DNA of 64,000 bases from an uncultured Ruminococcus sp. (GCA_934359255.1 CAKRLG010000002.1:158818-222817); one strand, 5' to 3'; positions 1 through 8,779 are shown, counted from the first letter of the stretch. A program made the numbers and translations. Notes: generated by a model from the sequence alone, not told the origin.

Positions 1-2
1 AT

Positions 3-872
3 GTCAATCAGCTGCCGAGTGTGGGACCGGGAAGGGTTTTAAAAGATGTGATCGATTCCCGGTGCTTCAGGGTAGTGAAACTGAATAAGATTTTCCGACA
101 GGCAACGGAGAGCGATATCGTCATGAATGCTCATAAGATCAATCGTGGAGAAGCCGTAAAAATTGATAATAAAAGCAAAGATTTTTTCTTTTTGAAGAGG
201 TATGATGCCGATGTGATCGTGGCCGGTATCGTATATCTGGTACAGAAAAAACTGCCACCATATGTGAAAGCAAAACCGCTGGATATCCAGGTTCTCACAC
301 CGATGCGGAAAGGGCTTCTCGGCGTGGAAAGATTAAACGAGGTTCTGCAAAAATATCTGAATCCACCGGATGCGAAAAAGAAAGAAAAAGAAACCGGAAA
401 AGGACTGTTTCGAGAGGGCGATAAAGTCATGCAGATCCGGAATAATTACCAGCTGGAGTGGGAGATCCGTGGAAAATACGGTATCGCTGTGGAAAAAGGA
501 GTCGGTGTTTTCAATGGTGATATGGGTATCATAGAAGAAATCAATACCTTTGCAGAAACATTGACGGTTGTTTTTGAAGAAAACAGGTATGTGGAATATT
601 CTTTTAAACAGCTGGACGAACTGGAACTTGCTTATGCAGTCACAATACATAAATCTCAGGGAAGTGAATATCCGGCGGTGATCCTGCCACTTCTAGGGGG
701 ACCAAGGATGCTGATGAGCAGAAATCTTCTGTATACTGCCGTTACAAGGGCTCGTACCTGCGTGACGATCCTGGGAAGTGAAGTGACTTTTGAAGAGATG
801 ATCCGAAACAAACAGGAAAAGGAACGGTACACCAGCCTGCGTCAGCGGATTGAGGAAATGAATGAACAGTAA
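3..872 (+). CDS. recD2: RecD2-type ATP-dependent DNA helicase, C-terminal part
   Basis: The reading frame is open from base 3, so the gene begins upstream of the window and only the last 290 or so residues are present. Visible superfamily 1 helicase features are a QLPSVGPG segment at the very start (motif III region), VLTPMRKG, GVFNGDMG, the VTIHKSQGSE motif V and YTAVTRAR motif VI near the C-terminus. These match the RecD-like helicases of bacteria that lack RecBC, which unwind DNA 5' to 3' in repair. The GTG at 21 is internal, since homology continues upstream of it. The stop overlaps the start of the next gene by 11 bases, as in other Firmicutes where recD2 precedes comF. Certain as to family. 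Confidence 0.92.
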   Translation, partial: VNQLPSVGPGRVLKDVIDSRCFRVVKLNKIFRQATESDIVMNAHKINRGEAVKIDNKSKDFFFLKRYDADVIVAGIVYLVQKKLPPYVKAKPLDIQVLTPMRKGLLGVERLNEVLQKYLNPPDAKKKEKETGKGLFREGDKVMQIRNNYQLEWEIRGKYGIAVEKGVGVFNGDMGIIEEINTFAETLTVVFEENRYVEYSFKQLDELELAYAVTIHKSQGSEYPAVILPLLGGPRMLMSRNLLYTAVTRARTCVTILGSEVTFEEMIRNKQEKERYTSLRQRIEEMNEQ

Positions 873-1575
873 AAAAATATTGGACTGGCTGTATCCGAGG
901 CGGTGTGCATTCTGTGATGAGGTGCTGGCAAGCAAGGAAAAATACCTGTGTCACAGCTGCCAGCGCAGGATGCCAAAACCGATCGGGGAGCCAAATTGTA
1001 AAAAATGCGGGAAACCGCTGCTTCATGAAGAAGAGGAATATTGTTATGACTGCAACCGGCAGGAGCCAACATTTACCCGGGCAAAGGGATTGTTTCTTTA
1101 TGAAGATCCACTGAAAGAATCTCTGATGGGATTGAAATTCAGAGAACGGAAAGAATACGGCATTTTTCTCGGGAGACTGATGGGACTATACGGAGCGGAT
1201 TTTATCCGACAAGTACAACCACAGGTGATCTTTCCGGTTCCCATTCACAGAAAAAAGAAAAGTGTGCGAGGTTATAATCAGGCAGAAGTCCTTGCACGGG
1301 AAATCAGCAGAGGGTTTTCCATACCCCTTCGTACCGATCTGGTACTGCGGAAAAAATCCACAAAAGCACAGAAAGAGTTAAGCAGAAAAGAGAGAAAAAA
1401 GAATATGGAACGGGCATTTGTTGTAAAAAAAGAGGCAGGAATGTATCGGGATATTCTTCTTGTAGATGACATTTACACTACAGGAAGTACAGCAAACGCA
1501 ATTGCCGGAAAATTGAAGGCAGTTGGGGTGAAAAATGTGTATGTTCTGACGTTGTGTATCGGTAAAGGAATTTAA
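862..1575 (+). CDS. comFC: ComF family phosphoribosyltransferase-like competence protein
   Basis: A 237-residue protein with the usual ComFC layout. An N-terminal zinc-binding part has Cys pairs in CAFC, CHSC, CKKC and CYDC (residues about 15-66). A type I phosphoribosyltransferase domain follows, with the PRPP-loop signature LLVDDIYTTGSTANA near residue 200 and an RGYNQAE motif before it. ComFC homologues are needed for DNA uptake in competent species; in this group the cellular role is unproven. The ATG lies inside the end of the helicase gene, suggesting translational coupling. Confidence 0.9.
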   Translation: MNSKKILDWLYPRRCAFCDEVLASKEKYLCHSCQRRMPKPIGEPNCKKCGKPLLHEEEEYCYDCNRQEPTFTRAKGLFLYEDPLKESLMGLKFRERKEYGIFLGRLMGLYGADFIRQVQPQVIFPVPIHRKKKSVRGYNQAEVLAREISRGFSIPLRTDLVLRKKSTKAQKELSRKERKKNMERAFVVKKEAGMYRDILLVDDIYTTGSTANAIAGKLKAVGVKNVYVLTLCIGKGI

Positions 1576-1604
1576 AAAGTCCCTTTTAATGCAAGGAAAG
1601 ATAT

Positions 1605-1612
1605 GGTAAAAT
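1605..1612 (+). promoter_or_regulatory. Possible extended -10 promoter (TGGTAAAAT)
   Basis: After the comFC stop the sequence TGG-TAAAAT resembles an extended -10 box and lies about 80 bases before the next start. No good -35 is visible. Weak call. Confidence 0.3.
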
Positions 1613-1694
1613 AAACTATGTATGATTTTGCAAATAAGGCATAGAAAAGAATCAGCGATAACGAAAAACAGTTGAAACGGGCAGGTGAGGATAC

Positions 1695-2090
1695 ATGCTG
1701 AAGGAAGAAAAGATTCGTTTGATGACGAAGCTGGCAAGATATGAAAGCGGAGAAGGAAAAGAAGAACTGCGGATTGCCCGGTATTATCGCAGTGATTATA
1801 TCGGTCTGGCACTGTTTCGCAATTTTTTCCTGGCAAGTATCGGATATCTGGTGATTCTGGTACTTGTGGGAACTTATTTTGCAGAATTTCTTGCTGAGCA
1901 TCTACATACGTTGAATGTAACCTGGATCGGTATGATGATCGTCGGCGGTTATCTGGTGACGATTGGTGTGTATTCGGTGGTTACGTACACGCTGCATACG
2001 ATCCGGTACGGAAGAGCCAAAAAAGGAGCTGCTGCTTATGAACGGAGGCTCAGGGAACTGGAAGCACTATATGAAGAGGAAGAAGGATAA
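1695..2090 (+). CDS. Small membrane protein of unknown function
   Basis: A 131-residue protein not matched to a named family. It has a charged N-terminus (about 35 residues), two hydrophobic segments at roughly residues 38-62 and 74-100 that should span the membrane as a hairpin, and a charged Arg/Glu-rich C-terminal tail predicted to be helical. It starts at ATG 1695 after AGGTGAGG. It sits 16 bases before the next membrane protein and upstream of cdaA, so it is probably transcribed with them. No function is inferred. Confidence 0.7.
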   Translation: MLKEEKIRLMTKLARYESGEGKEELRIARYYRSDYIGLALFRNFFLASIGYLVILVLVGTYFAEFLAEHLHTLNVTWIGMMIVGGYLVTIGVYSVVTYTLHTIRYGRAKKGAAAYERRLRELEALYEEEEG

Positions 2091-2106
2091 ACAGGAGGAC
2101 AGCAGG

Positions 2107-3072
2107 ATGGAAAATGCTTTGCTGGAATTGAAAGAAAAACTGAAAATGTTATATGCCAGCTATGGAAGTTATCTGCTGGTGCTGTTTAAGTTTCTCCTGG
2201 CATTTCTTGTATTTGAAGAAATCAACGGGTTGCTGCCATATGTGGAAGCACTCGATCAGATTTTTGTGGTGTTACTTGCTTCATTGATCTGTTCTATCAT
2301 GCCATGGAATCTGATGGTGTTTTTGGGAATGGGACTGATCGTTGGTCAGTGTTATGGTATTGGCATAGAGATTGCAGGATTTGCACTGGCACTGATCCTG
2401 ATTATGGTAATTCTGTATCTGCGCTTCACACCCCAGGATGCGCTGGTATTACTTTTGACACCGGTAGCGTTTTCTTTTGGTGTGCCGTGCCTGATCCCCA
2501 TCGGTTATGGTCTGACAAGAACACCTTCGTCTGCGATAAGTGCAGGTATGGGTGTGGTTTTATATTATTTTATGGAGCTTGTTTCAGACAATGCTTCGGT
2601 TCTGACCGGGGCAGACAAAGAAGGAAAGATACAGAATCTGCAGTTCCTTTCGGACGGGCTGATGAAAAATCAGGAGATGATGGTTACGATTATTGCGTTT
2701 GTTACTGTTCTGGTGATCGTCTATGTGGTACGCAGACTGGAAGTGGAATATGCCTGGCATATTGCTGTTTTTGGAGGCGGTATTGCATATATGATCATTA
2801 TGGCTGCCGGAGGAATTTTTCTTGAGGCAACGATTCCGGTGATACCACTGGTGGCAGGAACGATGGTCAGCGTGTTTGTCGGGGAAATCTTGGAATTCTT
2901 TTTCTTCCATGTGGATTATAAGCGGACAGAACGTCTGCAGTTTGAAGATGATGAATATTACTATTATGTGAAAGCAGTACCAAAGATCAAAGGTATGAAA
3001 AAAAACAGTGGACGGAAACCGGAAGAAGTACCGATGGATTCCACTGTTATAAGAAACCGGGAAAGGGAGTGA
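2107..3072 (+). CDS. Polytopic membrane protein, unknown function, upstream of cdaA
   Basis: A 321-residue protein with about eight hydrophobic segments between residues 20 and 275, followed by a cytoplasmic tail rich in acidic and Tyr residues and ending in a basic stretch. The frame is open further upstream, but the ATG at 2107 is preceded by AGGAGG at correct spacing, so that start is chosen. It lies 4 bases upstream of cdaA. Proteins of this sort commonly precede cdaA in Lachnospiraceae (recollection, not checked), suggesting a link with the cyclic-di-AMP complex. No catalytic motif was recognised. Confidence 0.75.
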   Translation: MENALLELKEKLKMLYASYGSYLLVLFKFLLAFLVFEEINGLLPYVEALDQIFVVLLASLICSIMPWNLMVFLGMGLIVGQCYGIGIEIAGFALALILIMVILYLRFTPQDALVLLLTPVAFSFGVPCLIPIGYGLTRTPSSAISAGMGVVLYYFMELVSDNASVLTGADKEGKIQNLQFLSDGLMKNQEMMVTIIAFVTVLVIVYVVRRLEVEYAWHIAVFGGGIAYMIIMAAGGIFLEATIPVIPLVAGTMVSVFVGEILEFFFFHVDYKRTERLQFEDDEYYYYVKAVPKIKGMKKNSGRKPEEVPMDSTVIRNRERE

Positions 3073-3076
3073 ATCA

Positions 3077-3976
3077 GTGGGAAATGTTATAGAATTTATC
3101 AAATATCATCTGCGTATGACAAAGTTTTCACTGCCGTCTTCTATCAGAATTATTGATATTGTACAGATTCTGCTGATTGCGATTTTTGTATATTACCTGA
3201 TGGTATGGATCAAGAATACCAGAGCGTATACGCTGTTAAAGGGTATTCTGATTGTCAGTATTTTTCTGATTATTGCAGCTATTTTACGAATGGATACGAT
3301 CTTATGGATCTGTCAACAGCTGAGCGTGGTAGCAATCACCGGTGTGCTGATCATTTTTCAGCCGGAGCTTCGCCGTGCACTGGAGCAGCTGGGAGAAAAA
3401 AAGATGTTGTCAAATCTGATCCCTTTTGACAGCGGCAAGCAGATGGATGAGCGTATCACGGATCGGACAATCGGCGAACTGATCCATGCAGCATATGCAA
3501 TGGGGGAAGTAAAGACCGGTGCGCTGATCGTTGTGGAACAGAACATTATTCTTCAGGAGTATGAGAAGACCGGAATCGCCATGGATTCGCTGATCAGCAG
3601 CCAGCTGCTGATTAATATTTTCGAACACAATACACCGCTTCATGACGGAGCTGTGATTGTGAGAAATAACCGGATCGTATCGGCAACCTGCTATCTGCCC
3701 CTGTCAGATAATCTGGAACTGAATAAAAGTCTGGGAACCCGTCACCGTGCCGGTGTGGGAATCAGTGAAGTCAGTGATGCACTGACGATTATTGTTTCTG
3801 AAGAGACCGGAAAGGTTTCTTATACGTACGGCGGTAAGATTGTCATCGGTGTGACACCGGGAGCACTCAGAGAGCGCCTGAACAGTATGAAGACACGTAA
3901 AGACCATAAAGAAACAACAGGTCTTGCCAGAATATGGAAAGGACGGGCAAAACATGAAGAAAAAACTGGCAAATAA
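3077..3976 (+). CDS. cdaA: Membrane-bound diadenylate cyclase CdaA
   Basis: A 299-residue enzyme that condenses two ATP into cyclic di-AMP, a second messenger controlling potassium, osmolyte and cell-wall homeostasis. The N-terminal 90 residues hold three hydrophobic helices. The DisA_N catalytic domain follows, with the signature DGA (in LHDGAVIV) and RHR (in GTRHRAGVG) motifs that bind ATP and metal. The start is GTG 3077, spaced behind GGGAGTG. The stop lies 23 bases inside the next gene, cdaR, so the two are translationally coupled. glmM, often third in this operon, is not present here; HPr follows instead. Confidence 0.95.
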   Translation: MGNVIEFIKYHLRMTKFSLPSSIRIIDIVQILLIAIFVYYLMVWIKNTRAYTLLKGILIVSIFLIIAAILRMDTILWICQQLSVVAITGVLIIFQPELRRALEQLGEKKMLSNLIPFDSGKQMDERITDRTIGELIHAAYAMGEVKTGALIVVEQNIILQEYEKTGIAMDSLISSQLLINIFEHNTPLHDGAVIVRNNRIVSATCYLPLSDNLELNKSLGTRHRAGVGISEVSDALTIIVSEETGKVSYTYGGKIVIGVTPGALRERLNSMKTRKDHKETTGLARIWKGRAKHEEKTGK

Positions 3977-5240
3977 TCTCAGTCTGAAGATCATTTCCGT
4001 TTTGATTGCCTGCGTGATCTGGATCCTCGTTTCAGGAACAATCGATCCGGTAAGAACCAACGTACGGTATTCCGGAATAAAGGTAGAAGTGAAAAATGAC
4101 GGATATATCTATGATGCCGGAAAATCCTATGAGATCGCAGATGAATATCAGACGGTAACAGTCTATGTGACCGGAAAAAAATCAGTGGTTGAGGGAAGAA
4201 CGGATATTGCGGTGGAAGCGGATCTGACACAGATTGTGAATATGGATACCAAGCCGGCGTATGTACCGGTTACGCTGAAGTCTGTCAGCGGAATTTCCGA
4301 AGAAGACGTGACCATTATTCCAAAGACGATACCGGTAACCATCGAGGATACCGCCACGAAGGAATTCTTGCTAATCGGTATGGCTACAGGAACACCGGCA
4401 AACGGCTATGTAGTAGGAGAATGCAGTACAGATCCGGAGAAGATCCAGATTCAGGGTCCGGAATCGATGGTAAATAAAATTAAGAGTGTGGTAGCTTCGG
4501 TGGAGGCAGACGGGTTGTCATCAGATACTACAAAAAAAGCGAAAATCACACTGATCGATCACAATGGCGAACCCATGTCGGAAGAATACCTGCAGTTTTT
4601 TAATATCAGTGATGATCATTATGTAAATGTATCTATGAAATTATGGCGGGTAAAAGATAACGTAAAGATCAAAGCAAATTACAGCGGTACTCCGGCAAAA
4701 GGATACCAGGTGGATAAAATTACTACGACGCCGGAGACGATTTCAATCGCCGGAAGTGAAGAAGCATTAAAAAAACTGGAGGACAATGGAAATACCCTGG
4801 AAATTCCTGGTGAACTGATCAATGTGGATGGTATCAATTCCGATCTGGAAGCAAATGTAAAACTCAGCGCACTGCTCACAGAGGAAGAGGAACTGAAAAT
4901 TCCAGAAGAAGTAGGACAGTCTGTAGCTGTGAAAGTCAGTATCCTTCCATATGGCAGCCGGGAATACGACCTGAAAGCAGATGCAATTCAGGTAGAGGGA
5001 CTGAGTTCCGATCTGAGAGTAAGTTACAATAAAGAAAAGATTTCTATCCGCGTCAAAGGAACGGAAGCAAATCTGAATGCGCTGAAGGTGGAAGATATCA
5101 AAGCGGTTATTGATCTGACGGGAAAGACAGCCGGGGAATATACACTTCCGGTTACCATAACATTGCCGGAGGGTTATGAACAGGTAGAAGATGTACAGGC
5201 TACCGTACAGCTGAATCAGGCAGAAAAAACAAGTGAGTAG
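3954..5240 (+). CDS. cdaR: YbbR-domain regulator of diadenylate cyclase CdaR
   Basis: A 428-residue extracytoplasmic protein with one N-terminal membrane anchor (residues about 8-28, KIISVLIACVIWILVSG) followed by four tandem YbbR-type beta domains, at roughly 45-135, 140-230, 235-320 and 335-420. CdaR binds CdaA and modulates its activity in the families studied. The frame is open from 3924, but ATG 3954 is preceded by a purine-rich GGACGGG and places the anchor at the N-terminus. It overlaps cdaA by 23 bases. Confidence 0.9.
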   Translation: MKKKLANNLSLKIISVLIACVIWILVSGTIDPVRTNVRYSGIKVEVKNDGYIYDAGKSYEIADEYQTVTVYVTGKKSVVEGRTDIAVEADLTQIVNMDTKPAYVPVTLKSVSGISEEDVTIIPKTIPVTIEDTATKEFLLIGMATGTPANGYVVGECSTDPEKIQIQGPESMVNKIKSVVASVEADGLSSDTTKKAKITLIDHNGEPMSEEYLQFFNISDDHYVNVSMKLWRVKDNVKIKANYSGTPAKGYQVDKITTTPETISIAGSEEALKKLEDNGNTLEIPGELINVDGINSDLEANVKLSALLTEEEELKIPEEVGQSVAVKVSILPYGSREYDLKADAIQVEGLSSDLRVSYNKEKISIRVKGTEANLNALKVEDIKAVIDLTGKTAGEYTLPVTITLPEGYEQVEDVQATVQLNQAEKTSE

Positions 5241-5252
5241 AGGAATTTTGAG

Positions 5253-5516
5253 ATGGTAAGTAAGAAAGTTACAATAAAGAATCCTACCGGACTGCACCTG
5301 CGTCCGGCAGGAGAATTATGTAAGACAGCGATGCAGTTTAAAGCAAAGATCACATTCTCTTTTGAAGGAGGCACCTCCAATGCAAAAAGTGTATTGAGCG
5401 TACTTGGAGCCTGTGTCAAAAGCGGAGATGAGATTGAACTGATCTGCGAGGGTGAGGACGAAGAAGAAGCACTGAAAAAAATGGTGGAAGCGATTGAAGC
5501 AGGACTGGGCGAATAA
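5253..5516 (+). CDS. ptsH: HPr phosphocarrier protein
   Basis: An 87-residue HPr. His15 in TGLHLRPA is the site phosphorylated by enzyme I for sugar transport, and Ser46 in NAKSVLSVL is the regulatory site used by HPr kinase in Firmicutes catabolite repression. Both are present, so this is a functional HPr and not a Crh-like paralogue. It starts at ATG 5253 behind GAGGAA, 12 bases after cdaR, and enzyme I is not adjacent. Its place after cdaAR suggests co-transcription with the cyclic-di-AMP genes. Confidence 0.93.
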   Translation: MVSKKVTIKNPTGLHLRPAGELCKTAMQFKAKITFSFEGGTSNAKSVLSVLGACVKSGDEIELICEGEDEEEALKKMVEAIEAGLGE

Positions 5517-5518
5517 AG

Positions 5519-6679
5519 ATGAAAACAGAAGAAAAAGTAAAATGTCCCTATGAGAAAAAATGTGGTGGTTGTAAATACCAGGGAATTCCATATGAAAAAC
5601 AGTTGAAAGAAAAAGAGAAGAAAGTACGAAAACTGTTAAAGGACTATGGAAAACCGGAGCCGATCCTTGGCATGGAAGATCCTTATTATTACCGGAACAA
5701 AGTCCATGCCACTTATAAGCATATGAGAACCGGTGATATTGCAGTGGGAAGATACGAGGAAAGCAGTCATCGACTGGTTCCCATCGAATCCTGCCAGATC
5801 GAAGACCAGAAAGCCGATGAAGTGATTCAGACTATTCGTAAACTGGCAAAATCCTTTAAGATCAAGATTTTTAATGAGGACAGCGGTTACGGTCTCCTTC
5901 GCCATGTACTGATCCGTACAGGAAGAAAGACAGGGGAGATGCTGGTAGTACTGGTAATCGCTTCCCCGGTATTTCCTTCCAAGAATAACTTTGTGAAGGC
6001 TCTCAGAAAAGAACATCCGGAGATCACATCTATTGTGCTCAATATCAATGACAAGAAGACCAGTATGATCCTGGGAGAACGAAATATCATCTTATACGGA
6101 AAAGGTTATATTCAGGATGAACTCTGTGGCTATACCTTCCGGATTTCTCCACATTCCTTCTATCAGGTCAATCCGGTACAGACAGAACGATTATATAAGA
6201 AAGCGATCCGTCTGGCGGATCTGAAGGGAAAAGAGAGGATTCTGGATGCCTACTGTGGTATAGGAACCATCGGTATGATCGCTTCCAAACAGGCAAAAGA
6301 AGTGATTGGTGTGGAGTTAAACCGTGATGCGGTCAGAGATGCCATCGGCAATGCCAAGGGGAATGGTGTGAAAAACATTCGTTTTTATCAGGCAGATGCA
6401 GGAGCCTTCATGGTAGCGATGGCAGAACAGGGTGAAAAAATGGACGTAGTCTTCATGGATCCTCCGAGAGCCGGAAGTGACGAGGCTTTCCTGCAGTCTG
6501 TTATAAAACTGGCACCAAAGAAAGTCATTTATATTTCCTGCAATCCGGAAACCCTGGCAAGAGACCTGGGATATCTTACAAAGAAAAAATACAAAGTAAC
6601 CAAGATCTGCCCGGTGGACATGTTCCCATTTACAGATCACTGTGAGGTGATTACCTGCCTGCAGCGGGTGGATTCATAA
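5519..6679 (+). CDS. rlmD: 23S rRNA (uracil-C5)-methyltransferase, RumA/RlmD family
   Basis: A 386-residue SAM-dependent RNA methyltransferase starting two bases after the HPr stop. The N-terminus carries an iron-sulfur motif, Cys residues in CPYEKKCGGC plus a later Cys in ESCQIED. The methyltransferase core has DAYCGIGTIG for SAM binding, DPPRAGSD, and the catalytic Cys in YISCNPETLARDL near the C-terminus. It lacks the TRAM domain of longer homologues. In Firmicutes one such enzyme can modify both U747 and U1939, so the exact target (RlmC, RlmD or RlmCD) cannot be read from sequence. Confidence 0.9.
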   Translation: MKTEEKVKCPYEKKCGGCKYQGIPYEKQLKEKEKKVRKLLKDYGKPEPILGMEDPYYYRNKVHATYKHMRTGDIAVGRYEESSHRLVPIESCQIEDQKADEVIQTIRKLAKSFKIKIFNEDSGYGLLRHVLIRTGRKTGEMLVVLVIASPVFPSKNNFVKALRKEHPEITSIVLNINDKKTSMILGERNIILYGKGYIQDELCGYTFRISPHSFYQVNPVQTERLYKKAIRLADLKGKERILDAYCGIGTIGMIASKQAKEVIGVELNRDAVRDAIGNAKGNGVKNIRFYQADAGAFMVAMAEQGEKMDVVFMDPPRAGSDEAFLQSVIKLAPKKVIYISCNPETLARDLGYLTKKKYKVTKICPVDMFPFTDHCEVITCLQRVDS

Positions 6680-6683
6680 AAAA

Positions 6684-6716
6684 CACGTAACGGTTCAGTA
6701 CCTTCACAGTTACGTG
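6684..6716 (+). repeat. Palindromic repeat, GTAACTGT-type family, copy 1
   Basis: Perfect 8-base arms CACGTAAC and GTTACGTG surround a centre that reads TTCAGTACCTTCACAG. The reverse complement closely matches the repeat at 26406-26434. It lies five bases after the rlmD stop and could act as a hairpin in the transcript. Confidence 0.75.
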
Positions 6717-6729
6717 CAAAAATACATTT

Positions 6730-6768
6730 AAGAGGCTTGCTTTCAAATGCCCTGAAAGCAAGCTTCTT
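6730..6768 (+). terminator. Probable terminator after rlmD
   Basis: A 15-base stem (AAGAGGCTTGCTTTC with GAAAGCAAGCTTCTT, one G-U pair) encloses a 9-base loop. It lacks a strong T run, being followed by ATCATT, but the stem is long and well placed to end the cdaA-cdaR-ptsH-rlmD operon. Confidence 0.65.
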
Positions 6769-7114
6769 ATCATTAATACAGGAATCCAGTCACCAATTCA
6801 TAAACATTTATAAGTTTTTCCATTAACGATTTTGTACATCCATATGGTTTTGGCATTGCATTCGTTAGCACATTGTAATGTAGTATTTGAAACAGAATAG
6901 GTATGTGGAGTTTCGGGAAATATGGAGTAGAAGTAAAGAAAACCAATAGTAAAAACAAAAGGATTCTACCAGTAAATGAAAATGCTAATCCCCCAGCTAT
7001 GCGGGGGCGAATCTTGTAGTAGTGACGTTGTATGGTGAAAAGCAAAGCCTCCTATGATACGATAGTAAGGGTGTCTCAAGCTAATACTAAAGAGAAGAGA
7101 GGAGATTAACAAGT
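6769..7114. other. AT-rich intergenic stretch, no supported gene
   Basis: No convincing gene. A 90-codon minus-strand frame (6773-7045) has no ribosome binding site and no recognisable motif. A CCCCC/GGGGG inverted repeat lies at 6990-7007. TGATACGAT near 7055-7063 could be an extended -10 for larE. AGAGGAG at 7097-7103 is the larE ribosome binding site. Confidence 0.5.
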
Positions 7115-7933
7115 ATGGATGTTGAAACTAAGTATGCACTCTTAAAAGAGAATATTAAAAATTATGGTAAGATAGCAGTTGCTTATTCCGGTGGATTTGA
7201 TAGTACGTTTTTGTTGAAAGTTTGTCGTGATGTGTTAGGGAATAATGTTATTGCGGTATCCATACGAACAGATTTACAACCAGTTCGAGAATATTTAGGA
7301 AGTGAAGAATTTGTAAAAAAAGAAGGGATTAAGCATTTTATTCTCGAATTTAATGATTACACTTTACCATGTTTTAAAAATAATCCGCCGGATCGTTGTT
7401 ATTATTGCAAAAAAGAGATATTGTCAAGAATAATTAATGTGGCTGCTAATGAGGGGATTACGACAATTGTAGATGGTTCCAATATGGATGATTTATGCGA
7501 CTATCGACCAGGAAGAAGAGCACTAACTGAATTAAACATAAAGAGTCCATTACTGGAGGCAGGGATGGCTAAAAAAGACATTCGTGTCCTTTCTCAAAAA
7601 CTTGGGCTATATACTTGGAATAAACTGTCACCTGCTTGTATGGCATCTCGTTTTCCCTATGGAACATCAATAACACCGGAAAGAATTGCTATGCTAAATA
7701 AGGCTGAGCAAGTGATAGCAGATTTAGGATTTACCCAATTTAGGGTTCGGCTTCATGGTGAAGTGGCAAGAATCGAGGTAATAAACGATGAAATAAATCG
7801 TTTTTTTGATTATGATCTTATACAAACAGTTGTAAAAGAATTAAAGAAAGTGGGATTTTCTTACGTGTGTCTCGATTTGGAAGGGTATAGAATGGGCAGT
7901 ATGAATAATAAAGTTAGCTTGAATGATAAATAA
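7115..7933 (+). CDS. larE: LarE-type ATP-dependent sacrificial sulfur transferase
   Basis: A 272-residue PP-loop protein. The SGGFDSTFLL motif near residue 25 binds ATP. RCYYCKKE, DGSNMDDLCDYRPG, LLEAGMAK and SPACMASRFPYGTSI are the family signatures. Cys175 lies where studied LarE enzymes have the cysteine that donates its sulfur to make the nickel-pincer cofactor of lactate racemase. larB and larC, the other cofactor genes, are absent nearby, so the partner pathway is unknown. Its base composition is clearly AT-richer than the flanking operons, with many AAT, ATA and TTA codons, which suggests recent acquisition. Confidence 0.85.
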   Translation: MDVETKYALLKENIKNYGKIAVAYSGGFDSTFLLKVCRDVLGNNVIAVSIRTDLQPVREYLGSEEFVKKEGIKHFILEFNDYTLPCFKNNPPDRCYYCKKEILSRIINVAANEGITTIVDGSNMDDLCDYRPGRRALTELNIKSPLLEAGMAKKDIRVLSQKLGLYTWNKLSPACMASRFPYGTSITPERIAMLNKAEQVIADLGFTQFRVRLHGEVARIEVINDEINRFFDYDLIQTVVKELKKVGFSYVCLDLEGYRMGSMNNKVSLNDK

Positions 7934-7984
7934 TTGTGAAACTAATAGTGTAAGAAATTATTTGTATTACTAAATTCGGAAGGG

Positions 7985-8397
7985 ATGTTTGTTATTGTGA
8001 TATGTACGATAGTAGAAGGCTTAGGAAATTGTTCTGGTATTAATCGAGCTATTAAGCTGTCATACAGAAGTATTAACTCGTCAGCTTATATGTTGGGAAA
8101 GGTTGTTCGTTCTGCAGCAATAGTAAATGATTTAAATGCAAAAGGAATACCACTAATATTTAGTCTTGAAGAAATACCAAAATACAAAAAAGCAAGTATA
8201 TTAATCCCGACATACGGTATATCAGAATGTATTATCAAAAAAATTGATAGGTTAGGTTATAGAATTTTGGATAATACATGTCCACGTGTTAAGTTTGTAC
8301 AAAGAATTGTTTCAGATGCATCAAAAAAGGGGATAAAAAACATCCACAAACTAATGAAATAATAGGATGTATTAAAACGAGAGTAATATTGATATAG
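7985..8397 (+). pseudogene. IspH/LytB-like gene, truncated and frameshifted
   Basis: The first 118 codons resemble the N-terminal domain of 4-hydroxy-3-methylbut-2-enyl diphosphate reductase. GNCSGINRAIKL matches the first Fe-S cysteine region, VNDLNAKGIP the HNxxVVxxLxxxG region, and DNTCPRVKFVQ the second cysteine region. Near 8325-8340, in an A-rich run, the frame is lost. In another frame homology seems to resume as HPQTNEIIGCIK, where IspH has its HPE(V)xGxxG motif, before a stop at 8395. The C-terminal two thirds are missing. It follows larE by 51 bases and has the same low GC. The start may be ATG 7985 or GTG 7997. Confidence 0.6.
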
Positions 8398-8494
8398 AAT
8401 ATAGAAAGCGCAATGAGCATAATTCCGAGATTGTTACTGAATAGAAATACGCTCCCGGCCATCATGGTCGAGAGGGTTTCGTGCATCTATGGGA
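8398..8494. other. Short non-coding junction
   Basis: No gene, promoter or repeat was recognised here between the broken IspH-like gene and the cluster of gene remnants. Confidence 0.4.
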
Positions 8495-8575
8495 TTATCC
8501 TTCAATATCAATTTTCAGTCCGGACTTAAGTTCCACAGTGAAGTGGTCATCCCGGGCTGATAGATGCTTTCTGAA
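8495..8575 (-). pseudogene. 3' end of an unidentified gene
   Basis: On the minus strand the frame reads FRKHLSARDDHF then TVELKSGLKIDIEG and stops. This has coding character but no start and no partner upstream, because it abuts the toxin remnant. It looks like the C-terminal 26 codons of a lost gene. Family not recognised. Confidence 0.35.
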
Positions 8576-8578
8576 TTG

Positions 8579-8779
8579 TTATTCTGTTTTTAAATCTATT
8601 TTTTGAATAGTTCTGGGTATCAAGCCTGTAAGATCATGGTCTCTGTATTTTGCTTCTAGCGTACCGCCATTCGCCAGAATATCGATTACCTCAAACAGCT
8701 TATCAAGATTTTTATTTTGCTTTTTGGCAAGCTTCAAATCCTTTTTAAACTGATTGGTAAACTGAATGTCGTATTTCAT
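8579..8779 (-). pseudogene. YafQ/RelE-type toxin, C-terminally truncated
   Basis: The first 50 or so codons (MKYDIQFTNQFKKDLKLAKK ... KYRDHDLTG) match the start of YafQ-family mRNA interferases. After DHDLTG the usual region with the catalytic His and the HxxPDWLLIY segment is replaced by an unrelated LIPRTIQKIDLKTE and a stop. The product, 66 residues instead of about 90, should be inactive. It overlaps the antitoxin remnant by 4 bases, the normal arrangement of this pair. Confidence 0.7.

Noticed and set aside
6773..7045. A 90-codon minus-strand frame between rlmD and larE.
   Set aside because: No initiation signal, no domain and a composition like non-coding AT-rich DNA.
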